Positions 1-12,900 of a DNA stretch of 64,000 nucleotides are shown here, in pieces. How positions within the stretch are numbered: position 1 is the stretch's first letter; the number at the start of each line of letters is the position of its first letter. Below the pieces are notes generated by a model. That model worked only from the letters and a program-made list of their open reading frames with translations. It was not told the DNA's origin and searched no databases. Source of the DNA: Siphonodentalium dalli (Eukaryota > Mollusca > Scaphopoda > Gadilida > Siphonodentaliidae); the NCBI GenBank assembly GCA_032622095.1, contig CP136064.1, positions 175,414,247 through 175,478,246 on the forward strand, given 5' to 3'. Position numbers and translations under genes: made by a program.

Positions 1-545
1 TCATTTTTTCTCTTGTTTTTTTTGGTTTCCAGATAGCGTGAGCTTTGGTGGTACGATTGCAAATCCCGTATTTTTGTGGATCAGTTATATGAAAATACAT
101 GTCAAGTGCGAATTTGGGTATGATCTGATGATTTTTGCCAGAGTTATGGCCCTTTTTTCAACTTAGAAAATTTGAATTTTTGGGTTTCCGGATCGCTTGT
201 TTTTATAATTTTATATACAATTTTACTACATGACTCACACTTCCAATGGTATTGGTAAAGACTAAAGTGGTATGAAATGTTTCAGTATAAACAAAGAGAG
301 TTTTGGCCTTTGTGCACTCAAAAGATATGCCTCCTGACTTTAATCGGTGGGTTTTTAGTCAACATTTCTGTACGAACTTCTTTTGGAATGGTCATATAGA
401 CCTCCTCGGATATCCGCAGTTTCGTCCATGCTTAATCCGAATTGCTACGGTCTGGGGCAAATGCCACGCGACAGCGTACCTCTTGTTACTAACTAGTCCA
501 GTCCTCACAATCAGGCTATTTTTGTTTTGGCAATATCTAGCTTAG
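1..545 (+). repeat. Dispersed repeat R1, copy 1
   Basis: This stretch is repeated with high similarity at 31,230-31,625: both contain the same run about a gtgagctttggtggtacgat segment and both end in a segment reading cgcgacagcgtacctcttgtt. The copy at the window edge is cut at its 5' side. An 80-residue open frame at 303-545 lies inside it, is partly shared with the other copy, and has no recognisable domain, so it is not called as a gene. Confidence 0.7.
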
Positions 546-1009
546 AACGACAAATTTAATTTCCAGATTCTCCTAGTACTAATTTTTATTTTGCAACATA
601 AATCTCAATTTCGGTTTATTTCAGAAGTGAACTTCTGACATAATACATTGATCACAGTCATCAGGCATATATGATAAGATTGAGTTGCAAACACCATAAG
701 CCAACATCACACATCAACTTGAAATCATGCATGTTAAACTGATGTATAACTCCAGTTCTGATAATTAACAATTTGACTGACTGACACTGGTTAATACAAT
801 TTGTTTTCAATTTCCCTGTGTGTATATGGCTGAGTTATCTCATTTAACTTCCACAAACAACACAAATATTAAAAAGATTCATAACAGAAGTTCAGAGACA
901 ATAATATAACATTTTAAGTAATGTATATATATATATAATCATACAATTTGCACAAAAAATTTGAGATTTGATTTGAGCCACGAATACCCGATTCATCGGA
1001 GTCTACCAT
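546..1009. other. AT-rich DNA, nothing recognised
   Basis: No coding or repeat signal was found apart from a short TA run near 920-940. Confidence 0.5.
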
Positions 1010-1169
1010 TAACCCTTTACTATTGTCTACTATACTTTAACTAGGGTCGATTGTAGAACTTATTATCTGAACATTTGCCAAGGGATAATCACTCAACAAT
1101 GAGTATTTAGTATAGAAAGGGTTAATAAGGTAACTATTCAACAATGACAATTTAGTATAGCAAGGGTTA
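1010..1169. mobile_element. Short MITE-like element with TAACCCTTTACTAT ends
   Basis: The left end (taaccctttactattgtc) is the near-perfect reverse complement of the right end (gacaatttagtatagcaagggtta). The 160-bp unit is bounded by TA on both sides, as expected for a Tc1/mariner-type MITE. It has no coding capacity. Confidence 0.5.
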
Positions 1170-2013
1170 TCCAGTCAGCAGGCCTTGAAATAATTTAGAA
1201 ATTCTCAGCATGACCTCATCTGCTATGGGAGACATATACTCAGATTGAAGTTCCCAAATGGTGAATATTGTGATGTACACCCATCAGGAACCTCGATTAT
1301 GCATGTGGCATCTGCCAATTTTGGGATATAGAAAAAACTAAACTAAAAAAGAGAATAGAATCTATGTGAAGAAGTTTCTATAAAAATTTCATGATAAAGA
1401 AACTTTTCAGAGAAGATTAGACCTAAGCACAATGCGGGATAACGTCACTAAATCCACCCTCTGGGGACCTCATTCTGCAAAGGATAGGCACACTAAATTC
1501 AGGCCAGTTATTTCATGGCTTGCCAATCAAAGCACTGGCCTCGTAGAGGTAATAATAATAATAATAATTGATCCAATTATATAGCGCATTCCACAGTTAA
1601 TTTATTTCAATGCGCTTTACAACAATTGTTACCCAGCCATATGGCATGACACCATTGCCTGTCCCATCCTTCAATCGGGAAGCAACCCAGCGTTGCAACG
1701 AAAATGTGCCCATATCAGGATTTCATAGCGACAATATCCGTCGACTCCCCACCGAGTACTTTCTTAATGGATGAATGGTGCGAAGAAGTCACAGTACGAG
1801 CAACTTTAGTCACAACTAGGTGTGAGATTTGAATAGCGCACAACAAGGAAGCTCAGCAATACACTGTCAAGTCTCAAACTCATATCTCTGTGTTAACATC
1901 AACTTTAACCCAAACACTATTACCACTTGGCCACCGACCTCGGTCACCATAGCACCAATGATAGCACGAGAGAATGTATAACTACCTTATTACTGTTTTC
2001 TCGTTTTCTACAG
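1170..2013. other. Non-coding; AAT microsatellite and a GCGC-rich repeat fragment
   Basis: A run of AAT triplets lies at about 1549-1568. It is followed by a fragment with paired tatagcgcatt and aatgcgctttac motifs (1580-1625) of the kind common in dispersed invertebrate repeats. A stretch at 1440-1500 is weakly similar to 4400-4470. Nothing else was recognised. Confidence 0.4.
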
Positions 2014-2168
2014 GAATGTGCTAATAATTTGAAGTTGTTGCCTAACATTGAGAGAGAAGCCATCAGTATGTACTTGTCCATAGAGCTGCTGAGTATAGTG
2101 GAAAAGCTTCACCAATGTCAGATTATACACGGAGACATCAAACCCGACAACTCCCTGCTGCTCAAACT
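2014..2168 (+). CDS. BUB1-like spindle-checkpoint kinase, single internal exon (partial or pseudogene)
   Basis: The 155-nt exon is open in one frame and encodes about 51 residues. It has a pyrimidine-rich acceptor (ttttctacag, ending 2013) and a strong donor (gtaagt, from 2169). It contains HGDIKPDN at 2128-2151, the catalytic loop in which BUB1 kinases carry HGD in place of HRD, preceded by a helix of the type SIELLSIVEKLHQCQIIHGD. In an active BUB1 this loop belongs to the kinase that phosphorylates H2A at kinetochores. The residue after the loop asparagine is Ser, where I expect Phe. No activation-segment or C-lobe exon was found downstream before the next gene, and nothing upstream matches an N-lobe. 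It is therefore either the edge of a gene whose other exons lie outside or are spaced beyond recognition, or a decayed fragment. Confidence 0.6.
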
Positions 2169-2289
2169 GTAAGTTTGAGACATACTCCAAAGAAATATAT
2201 GTGAAACATTACAAATTATTCATAAGGCCAAAAAAGTTACTTCATTCTCAGGCATCGCTGCATTGAATTAAATGGCCTCACATTGGACA

Positions 2290-4305
2290 TTTATTGTCCC
2301 CCGTAAAATTTATTTTCGGGGGACTATTGTAATCAGCTCCGTCCGTGCGTCCGTCCGTGCATCCGTCCGTCCGGAGTTATAACTCCAGTAATGATCATCC
2401 AATTTTATTGAAACTTGGTATGTATGTGTCTCAACCACGCGGACAGGTGATCTGCAATTCTGGGTTTGATCCGAAATTCTTTTATGGAGTCATTTCCCTT
2501 TTTTCAACTTTTTAGTCAGAGTTTTTCAAAAACTCGACTTATGGTTTGGCGAGGGACGGTTGGCGGTCGGGCGGGCGGGCGGACCTAAAGAATGCCTTAT
2601 AACTTTGACATTTGTGAACGGATTCAAAAAAATTTTGGTATGGCAGTTACTCCCAATGACTATTTACTGCCTGTGAAAATGGGTCATGTCCGAACTTTTT
2701 TACAAGAGTTATCCATCTTAGATGGTTTTTAGTTAAGTTTTTCACCGATAGCGCGATAACTCACGCAAATATTAACCAATTTCAACAATATTTGGTATAT
2801 GAGACTCTTGCAACAATATCTCGGACGAGTTCGAAAACCAGGTTTGTCCAAAAAAAATTCGCGGAGTTTTGGGTCTTAGTTTGTCTATTTTTAGCAATTT
2901 TATCACCGTTAGCGCGATAACTCGATGAAATATTAACTGATTTCAACAATATTTGGTATGTGAGTCTCCTGCAACAATATCTCGGACGAGTTCGAAAACC
3001 AGGTTTGTCCGAGTTGTTTTCGCGGAGTTATGGGTCTTAGTTTGTCTATTTTTAGCAATGTTATCACCGTTAGCGTGATAACTCGATGAAATATTAACCG
3101 ATCTCAACAATATTTGGTGTACGAGTGTCCTGCAACAATATCTCGGACGAGTTCGAAAACCAGGTTTGTCCAAATTTTTTTCGCGGAGTTATGGGTCTTA
3201 GTTTGTCTATTTTTAGCAATTTTATCACTGTTAGCACGATAACTCGATGAAATATTAACCGATTTAAACAATATTTGGTATATGAGTCTATTGCAACAAT
3301 ATCTTTGACGAGTTCGAAAACCTGGTTTGTCCGAATTTTTTTTCCGGATTTATGGGTCTTAGTTTGTCTAATTTAATCACAATTTTATCACCGTTCGTGC
3401 GATAACTCAATGAAATATTAACGGATTCAATTGATATTTGGTATATAGGTCTATTGCAATAATATACCACCATCCAACTTTTTTTCCCGGGGGTTGTGCA
3501 CCTTATTGGCAGAAGTTTGGTTCGACTGCCAAAAAACTCGACAAAAGCATCTTAGATGCGTACCCCTTGTTTTGTACTTTTTCGGTTTCCGGATGATATC
3601 TCAAGTTTGGATTCTTTAATTGCAAATACCATTTTTATGTGGATCAGTCATATCAAGATACAGGTTTAATTTTGAATTTGAGTTTGATCCAATGATTTTT
3701 CCTCGAGTAATGGTCTTTTTTGGACTTAGAAAATTCAATTTTCTTCTTTTTTCTTTGGTTTCCGGATGACAACTCAAGTTTGGACTGTTCAATTGATAAT
3801 TCCGCTTTTTTTTTGTGAGTCATTGATATCAAAGTACAGGTAAAGTTCGAATTTGAGTTTGATCCGATGAATTTTCTCAGAGTTATGGGCTTTTCGACTT
3901 GGAAAATTCAATTTTTCTTGTTTTTTCTTTTGTTTCCGGATGATAACTCAAGTTTGGATTGTTTAATTGGAAATTTGAGTTTGATCCAATGATTTTTCGC
4001 AGAATTTGTGGGCTTTTCAACTTCGAAAATTAGTTTTTTCTCATTTTCTGTATTAGGGTACCTTCATGGTGTAATCAACTCCTCCTATAGCTTTGATTGT
4101 AGATATTTGAAACTTCAGAGTGTTGTTACCCACATATTGGAGATGTGCAACATGTATATAGATGACGGAAAATTATTTCTTTACGGAATTATAAACCCTT
4201 TCGACTTAGAACATTTCAACATTTTTTTTAATTTCTTTAACAAAGCGGCGTCGACTTGCCATGTTTTCGGGGGACACTGTGGTCAGCCGAACTTTTATTG
4301 GTATG
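2290..4305 (+). repeat. Dispersed repeat R3, long copy with an internal tandem core
   Basis: It starts with a terminal hairpin (tcccccgtaaaatttattttcgggggac) and a run of gtccgtc repeats. It ends in cttgccatgttttcgggggac followed by a gtggtcagccg segment near 4255-4300. The same start and end recur at 33,943-34,465, and the end alone at 12,010-12,065. Segments at 3590-4010 carry several tttccggatgataactcaag motifs, which also occur in R2. The short open frames inside are repeat-derived. Confidence 0.7.
2740..3485 (+). repeat. Tandem core of about 161 bp, five units, inside R3
   Basis: The phrase tagcgcgataactcgatgaa or a close variant recurs near 2750, 2910, 3071, 3231 and 3392, a spacing of 160-162 bp. 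Each unit also carries acaatatttggtat and a segment close to ctcggacgagttcgaaaacc. Unit lengths near 160 bp resemble the core repeats reported for pearl-type elements of bivalves; that link is an inference. Confidence 0.8.
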
Positions 4306-4800
4306 GATGTGCCCTGGTTTGGTGACCGGATTCAGATTTGTTCAAATGGGATATTTTTTTGGAAATGAGGTCCTCAGAGGGCGAATTTGTTGATGCTATT
4401 CCACCTTGGGGAATAGTTTCATTAAATTCACCTTTTGTGGACCTCATTCTACAAAGTTCAGACACACTAAATTTATACAGAGTTGGCTGTTCCAATACTA
4501 TTTTCTTAATCACCACTTATCCAGGTGAAATCTTACCCTATTGGATATTGGGGTGTATATTGATTTTACTAGATGAATGGATATCATAGATGGGGGTTCA
4601 CATTTGTTCTAATAGGGGCAGAGATGAGAGATTTAACTCTCCTCTATCCTGTTTGGCATTGGTATAATATTTATTTCTAGGTAGCCTGGGTGGGGTAATG
4701 TTTGAGGAAATGGGGGGGGAGGAGTGTAGAGGGGGTGGCGTTTTGACCCCCCACTTTGATCAAAATTTAAACAGTTGAAAATTCCATGCCTGATACAACA
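4306..4800. other. Non-coding; one short inverted repeat
   Basis: An imperfect inverted repeat spans 4366-4445 (atgaggtcctcagagggcga against cttttgtggacctcat). A G-rich run follows at 4700-4735. No gene was recognised. Confidence 0.4.
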
Positions 4801-5000
4801 TTAGTTGCAAATTAGATGTTCACACCAAAAATATGTTAGAATTGTTCTCATAGTTTGGTTTGATTTCCTTTGGCGCGGGCTACAGGTCGTACCTTTGGTC
4901 TGATCTTTATGAAATTTGTCATGAATGTTGACATTGACATGTAGATGGGCTGATATTAGACCTAATATCAAATCCACCAAGTAATATCCTTTATGAGTCT
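4801..5000 (+). repeat. Fragment of RA repeat (one partial unit)
   Basis: Positions 4872-4950 match the RA core: gcgggctacaggtcgtacc, then atgaaatttgtcatgaatg, then gacatgtagatggg. Neither RA end is present. Confidence 0.75.
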
Positions 5001-5289
5001 GGGGTGTATTCAATCAGATTATAGCTTTTTGGTTCCAATTTTAATTCTTTATTCTCCTGACCTATTATTATAATACATAGGTATCGAGACAACATTTGTA
5101 CACTATTTGCATATATTATGGTACATATATATACATATTATAAATAAATTGAAATAAACACATTATAACTAATAATAATATCATTGTTATATATACCACT
5201 AAGGCCAAAACAAAATGAATGCGTGTTTCCCGTAACCCGACCGACCGACCGTCTTCAAAACCCCCCGACCCAAGTTCATTTTATTGGTT

Positions 5290-5778
5290 TTAAAGGTACT
5301 CAATCCGATCAGAGGGTCCCCATCTCAACAGATTCCAACAACATCAATCCGATCAGAGGGGTCCTATATTACTATTTCTTTGGCTTTTAGGGTAAAAAAT
5401 ATTTGATTCGAGTCGAGGAACCCATCAAACAAAGCTCAGAGTTATTAGATATTGATTTTTGAAATTTGTTATTTTCTTGAGATGAGTACTAATAATTGCC
5501 TTCAACTTTGTAATCTGCTCGAGATGTGTACATCAAAACACTATTCAAACAGACAAGGATGGATAACTCTAAAATCAAGTGGTAATAATAACGCAATTTT
5601 GACTGTGTTCTGGGAATGAAAGTATTCCCGATAATGAAAAGTATTAGATTTCTAAAATCGATATCTAAAAAATCTGAGCTTTGATGGGTGGCTTCCTCGA
5701 CTTGAATCAAATATTTTTGACCCCCGAAGCCATTGAAATAGTAATTGAGAGGAGTTTTATCGGATTGAGTACCTTTAA
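5290..5778. mobile_element. TTAA-flanked MITE (piggyBac-like), copy 1
   Basis: The left end reads TTAAAGGTACTCAATCCGAT and the right end is its reverse complement, atcggattgagtacctttaa. The flanking TTAA fits a piggyBac-type target duplication. Internal sequence (gattcgagtcgagg, ctcagagttattagatattg) is shared with the copies at 27.6, 30.0 and 38.5 kb. It has no transposase. Confidence 0.8.
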
Positions 5779-6910
5779 ATAAAAAAATCATCTATAAACC
5801 GACCGACCACACTGATAACCAAACTATGTACGTGTGGTTCCATTTTATCTGATTGATTCACCTAGCGAGATAAATAATATCTGATATATTTATATGTTTT
5901 TTGCAAAGCCGGAAGTGGAAGATCACAAGTTATCGTTCCTCTTTGCTGGCCAGAAGCACTTGTTTGTGTTGATATGGAGTATCAGTATTTATATTAAATA
6001 TGGATGTTCTCCGAAGGTTGATTCGAACCGAAATTTGAATGCGGGAACAAGTTCATCTCAACGATGGCGGTTGCATATGCTGTGGGAAAAAAACCCACAT
6101 CTCTTAAAAAACATTGCACTGCCTAGGACAGTTTTCCCCATTTCTATTGATTGTTCCAATGCAGGGCTGATGCCTGTTGTGGCCTAGCCACATGACAAGG
6201 CAGTGTCTGTTTCAGGTTTATTAAAGTAATTTTAGTAAACTGTCTACTGTTATCTGTTTTATATGTTTCCCCATTTTGTTTTGGCCTAATGGGACTATTT
6301 GTTTATAGCAATACTTGGCTTAGAAGTGTAGATATAAATTTATGCACAAATACACACACCGTTATATATCAATTTATCAATAATGTATATGCCTTATATA
6401 TAAGGCAGCACGTCAAGTTATCTTTATAATACCGCATGGAGTATTATAACCATTATCATTCAATATTCGATAGTTCGCGGTTTAAAATTTTTAAGAAAAT
6501 CACATATTCGTCATATTAGCTTGTAGAATTTTTCTGATTAAATAGTTTACTCATATTGTGATTGTATTTGGGCATTTGTCTGAAAACGTTATTAATAAAC
6601 GGCGCCTGGCTTTAGAAGGTAGTGGAAGATGCAAAATTGTGGTTGCAATGGTGAATATAATACTAGAATTTCAATTATATTGGGGTGTGGTGGAGGTTGT
6701 CCAAGCTGGTTTGATGTTGTCCGAAGCGAAAAGTAACTTAAAACTAACTCAATCTGACAACAAGCCTCCAGGTTTAACGGACATTTCTTAACTCGGGATG
6801 TTATCTTGAATTAATTTTTATCATAAAGTTTTATTGAAGACATTTCACACACAAGCACATATTACCGATATATCATATCATAATGCTGATCGATGTTATT
6901 TGAATTGCAG
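5779..6910. other. Non-coding sequence upstream of the HECT gene
   Basis: No conserved exon or known repeat was recognised. Open frames at 5894-6187 and 6558-6791 look like chance frames. A 5' untranslated exon or the promoter of the gene starting at 6917 may lie here, because the first coding exon appears to begin at a splice acceptor. Confidence 0.4.
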
Positions 6911-6916
6911 ATAAGG

Positions 6917-6994
6917 ATGAAACCCGAACTAGAAGAATTTCTATCAAAAAGAGGGATTGTCCCTGATGTTATCAGGAAAATGGAGGATGAGAAG
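6917..6994 (+). CDS. HECT gene, coding exon 1 (start codon and first half of SAM-like segment)
   Basis: The exon follows an acceptor at 6909-6910 (gaattgcag); the start codon at 6917 is the first in frame and gives 26 residues ending MEDEK. The donor at 6995 is gtgaat, weaker than the others. The phase is 0, matching exon 2. The upstream acceptor implies an extra 5' untranslated exon, or a short coding one, further upstream. A 7,975-bp intron full of RA, R2 and R4 repeats follows. Confidence 0.75.
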
Positions 6995-9900
6995 GTGAAT
7001 ATATGTATTTTTCTGGTGACAAACGTGGCAGACCCAATGAATTGAAAATTTCATGACAATATGTAACTAAATTATAGGGTTCAGTAGTTCAATCGTTCAC
7101 ATTATATCATCGTCTTTTGTATGGGGCGCCGTTCCTCTATTTATCCCTTATTAGCTCAACTTTACTTTGTAAAGATTGAGCTATTGCCATGGCTTTGTCG
7201 TCCGTCGTCCGTGTGTTCGTGTGTACGTAAGGCGTCAACAATGCAGGCTACAGGTCGTACCTTTGGTCGGATCATTAAGAAATTTGTCATAGCTGTTGAC
7301 ATCAACATTTAGACCAGAATGATTAATTTTGGGGTCATTCGGAAAATAAACATGGCCGCCAGTGGCCATCTTGGATTTCAAAATTTAATCCATTAGCACG
7401 GGCTATAGTGTCATAGCTGTTGACATCAACATTTAGACCAGAATGATTAATTTTGGGGTCATTTGGCCAAAAAACATGGCCGCCAGCAGCCATCTTGTAT
7501 TTTACTCTTTGTATGACTAAATCCTTTAGCACGGGCTACAGGTCGTACCTTTAGTCTGATCATCATAAAATTTGTCATGGCTGTTGAAATTGGAATGTAG
7601 ATGGGAACGAGTCATTTTGGGGTCATTCGGACAAAAAACATGGCCGCCAGTGGCCATCTTGGATTTCAAAATGTAATCCATTAGCACGGGCCACAGGTCG
7701 TACTGTTCGTCTGATCATCATAAAATTTGTCATGGATGATAATATTGACATGTAGATGGGAACGAGTAATTTTGGCGTTAATCGGCCAAAAAACATGGCC
7801 GCCAGCAGGCATCTTGGATTTTACTCTTTGTATGACTAAATTCTTTAGCACGGGCTGCAGGTTGTACCTTTAGTCTGATCATCATAAAATTTTTCATGGA
7901 TATTAACAATGACATGTAGATGGGAACGAGTAATTTTGGGGTCATTCGGCCAAAAAACATGGTCGCCAGCAGCCATCTTGGATTTTACTCTTTGTATGAC
8001 TAAATCCTTTAGCACGGGCTGCAGGTCGTACCTTTAGTCTGATCATCATAAAATTTGTCAAGAATGTTAATAATCACATGTAGATGGGAACGAGTCATTT
8101 TGGGGTCATTCGGCCGAAAAACATGGCCGCCAACAGCCAACTTGGATTTTACTCTTTGTATGACTAAATCCTTTAGCACGGGCTACAGGTCGTACCTTTA
8201 GGTAGCAGTACACGATTTCACGGGTTGTAGGTCGTCTGAAAAATAGAAATATAAGTATCTGGGGGGCATAACGGCCAGTGTAGCCTGTGTTAACTGTGTC
8301 ATTACTGGTTTGAAGGTTTATTTATTTTACAAAACTGGGAAAGTTCTCAAAAAAGTGAAAAATTTGGATACGCAACAGGGTTTTCGTATTCAGTGAAGGC
8401 CAACTCTGTGTTATTGATTACAGGAAAATAGCCCGATTTCTCTCCCCTGAATTCTGTCATCTGGGCTCGCAAGACTTTTTTTTCAAATTGATACGATAAC
8501 TTTTTTTCTATTTCAAATATTTCTCAGCTCTAGCATAGCTCTATCAGGTGGAAGAATCTTATTTACTGACATTCGCTCTATCATGGTCTGTTTTTGGGTT
8601 GAAAATGGCCAATTTGAGTAAAAAAAAATGGGTAAAATTGAGCGGTTCGTGTGTGCTAACCAAGGGGCATAACTCAATGACAAACTGTACGAAGAACCAA
8701 AAGTACATTTATATGATTACACCTAAAATTTCTGTCGAAATTAAAACATGCTCGATTGGATATATGCCAACGATAATGGCTTAGCATTGATTTGAAGTAC
8801 AGTAACCCCTCCCAGGTTGGCAAAATTGCTGGAAATCGTGTATTGCTACCTTAGTCTGATCATCATAAAATTTGTCATGAATGTTAATAATGACATGTAG
8901 ATGGGAACGAGTCATTTTGGGGTCATTCGTCCCAAAAACATGGCTGCCAGCAGCCATCTTGGATTTTACTCTTTGTATGACTAAATCCTTTAGCACGGGC
9001 TACAGGTTGTACATTTAGTCTGATCATCATAAAATTTGTCATGGCTGTTGAAATTGGAATGTAGATGGGAACGAGTCATTTTGGGGTCATTCGGACAAAA
9101 AACATGGCCGCCAGCAGCCATCTTGCATTTAAAAATTTAATCCATTAGCACGGGCCACAGTTCGTACTGTTCGTCTGATCATCATGAAATTTGTCATGGA
9201 TGTTAATATTGACATGTAGATGGGAACGAGTAATTTTGGGGTCAATCGGCCAAAAAACATGGTCGCCAGCAGCCATCTTCGATTTTACTCTTTGTATGAC
9301 TAAATCCTTTAGCACGGGCTACATGTTGTACCTTTAGTCTGATCATCATAAAATTTGTCATGAATATTAATAATGACATGTAGATGGAAACAAGTCATTT
9401 TGGGGTCATTCAGCCAAAAAACATGGCCGCCAGCAGCCATCTTTGATTTTACTCTTTGTATGACTAAATTTTTAGCACGGGCTACAGGTCGTACCTTTAG
9501 TCTGATCGTCATAAAATTTGTCATGGATATTAACGATGACATGTAGATGGGAACGACTCATTTTGGGGTCATTCGGCCGAAAACATGGCCGCCAGTAGCC
9601 ATCTTGGATTTTACTTTTCTCTTCATGTCTATAAACTAGTATTAGACATTCAACTTTCCACATTCCTAATCGCTCCATTGACTGTAATACATTAAATTAT
9701 TCCCTTTCCAAGTTGAGCTACAGTGTCATTGACACTTTCATTTACATGTATCTCCAATTCATCTCTAAATCACTCACTGAATCACTAGCAGATCTCTCTT
9801 AATTCAATAGCCGTCCTTTTTTATTAGCCGATATCTCTAAATCACTAGCAGATATCTGTTAATTCACAGGATATATCTCTAAATAGGCATGATTTAGAGA

Positions 9901-12900
9901 TATCTCTTAATACAGCTATGAGATATCTCTAAATCATTTGGAGATATCTTGTCAATTAACAAGGATATATCTTTTAGTCATTTAGAGATATCTTTTTAAT
10001 GCTGTCGAATTTGAGATATCTCTTCATGATCGAGTATATTAAGAATTTGTTTTGTCAGCCATTATTTGTTGAGAGAATATTTTATGGGTTTATTTGGTTG
10101 TGACAGAAGGCAGAACACACACTATTTTGGAGTGTGTGCAGCAGAACCTGTTCAATGCACAAAAGGAGAAAAATGGCTGAAACCTGAAATTAGTGTTCAG
10201 GCAGGTTCAGGTCTGTAAAACCCTATTAAATTTTGGCACTTTTTATACGTCCTTTTGAAAAAAGGTCGTATTATATTATCAGTCTGTCCGAATGTCGAGC
10301 CATCCGTCTGTTAACATTTTTTGTGTCCGATCTTATAACTCCAGTTTGGATTATTTAAACTGAACCAAAATTGGTATGTGTATTTCCAAGCTACCGATAC
10401 AGGTCAAGTTCGAATATGGGTTCTGTCCAATTATTTTTACATGAGTTACGGCCCTATTTCGAGTTAGAATTTGATCGTCAGTTAACATTTTTGGATTCCG
10501 ACCGATAAAGCCAGTTTGGATTATTTAATCTGAACTAAAGTTGGTACTGTACACACCCGTCAGTAAGCCCATCCTCGAAGATAAGCCCAGTCTGTGTTTT
10601 AACCCTAAACAAAACATGGGCTGGTCCTCGTGGATAAGCCCACCCCTATTTTTGAGCTCTTGGAAGGTGAATAGAATCATGTCTTTCTATCCTGTAGAAT
10701 AGGAGAAGATACTCAAGCACATCTGTGCTTTTATAATTTGTCCAGTTTCTTAAATAATAAAGATGTATAATAGTATACACTGTGTTAATGTTGTTCTGAA
10801 TTATATACATCTTATTCTATTCTTAGTTGTTGGGTCAGTCAAAGAGGTTTCAAAATTTCAAATCAATAAAATCAAAGGATGTGCCACTTATTGTTCACAC
10901 CTCTATCAGATTAAATCCAATGGGATGTGGAGTAATGACTTAGTGTTTTTGTAAGATCCTTTGATAATGCAGAAGTGTATGACGGGTGTATACAGTGTGT
11001 ATTTTCCAGCTAACGGTACAGGTCAAGTTCGAATATGGGTTCCTTCCAATTATTTTTACATCAGTTACGGGGCCCTTTTTAGCTCAACTTTACTTTGGAA
11101 AGTTTGAGCTATTGCCATGGCTTTGTCGTCCGTCGTCCTTGTGTGTGTGCGTGATGCGTCAACAATTTCCTTTAGCACGGGCTACAGGTCGTACCTTTGG
11201 TCGGATCATTATGAAATTTGTCATAGCTGTTGACATTGACATGTAAATGGGAACGAGTCATTTTGGGTTCATTCGGGAAAAAAACATGGCCGCCAGTGGC
11301 CATCTTGGATTTCAAAATTCAATTCTTTAGCACAGGCTACAGGCCGTACTGTTTGTCTGATCGTCATGAAATTTGTCATGGATGTTGTTATTGACATGTA
11401 GATGGGAACGAGTAATTTTGGGGTCATTTGGCCCAAAAACATGGCCGCCAGCAGCCATCTTGGATTTTACTCTTTGTATGACTAAATCCTTTAGCACGGG
11501 CTACAGGTCGTACCTTTAGCCTGATCATCATAAAATTTTCACAGCTATGTGAAATTGGAATATAGATGGGAACGAGTCATTTTGGGGTCATTCGGACAAA
11601 AAACATGGCTGCCAGCGGCCATCTTGGATTTCAAAATTCAATCTATTATCACGGGCTACAGGTCGTACTGTTTGTCTGATCATCATGAAATTTGTCATGG
11701 ATGTTAATATTGACATGTAGATAGGAACGAGTAAAAAACATGGTCGCCGACAGCCATCTTGGATTTTACTATTTGCATGACTAAAGCTATCAAATGCTTT
11801 TGAATTTAATTGGAAAACATAGCCGCCAGCCACCATCTTAGATTTTACTTTTATATATATATATCTCTTCATGTTGATAAACTAGTATTAGACATTCAAC
11901 TTTCCACATTCCTAATCGCTCCATTGACTGTATAATACATTAATTTATTCTCTTTCCAAGTTGAGCTACAGTGTGATTGACACTTTCATTTTAATTTCTT
12001 TAACAAAGCGGCTTCGGCTTGCCACGTTTTCGGGGGACACTGTGGTAGTCCGACCTTTTATTCAACTTAGAATATGACCGCATTTTGGCATTTAAATTTA
12101 GGGGTATATATTTTTCAGATTTTTTTCAAATGTAAGCTCCAAGTATTATTAGCTTTGCAAACTTTGTAAAGTATGAGCTATTGCCATGGCTTGGTATCCG
12201 TCGGCCGTGTGTGCATGTGTGTGTGCGTGACTCGTCAACAATTTCCTTTAGCACGGGCTACAGGTCGTACCTTTGGTCGGATCATTATGAAATTTATCAT
12301 GGCTGTTGACATTGACATCTAGATGGGAAACGAGTCATTTTGGGGTCATTCGGCAAAAAATTATGGCCACCAGCGGCCATCTTTGATTTAAAAATTCAAT
12401 CCATTAGCACAGGCTACAGGTCGAATTGTTCGTCTGATCATTATGAGATTTGTCATGGCTGTTAATATTGACATGTAAATGGGAACGAGTCTTTTTGGGG
12501 TCATTCGGCAACAAAACATTGCTGCCAGCGGCCATATTGGATTTTACTCTTTGCATAACTAGGCCTTTCAACTTTCCACATTCCTAATCACTCCATTGAC
12601 TGTAACACATGAAATTATTCCCTTTACAAATTGAGCTACAGTGTCATTGACACTTTCATTATATTTTGAGGTAATTCAAAATGTCTATTTAAAAGGGCAT
12701 ATTTTGCCACGCCCTAGCGATGCTCTTATTAAAAAATTGAAGCATTTCCCATAAAAAGCACACTTCTGAGACTGACTCTTAATAACATTCCAAAGATAAG
12801 GTTTTAATCAAATTTAAAAATCGGTATCCTAATATTATATAAAGAATCTTTAAATTAGGATACCAATCTATAAATTTGATTAAAACCTTATGTTTGGGAC

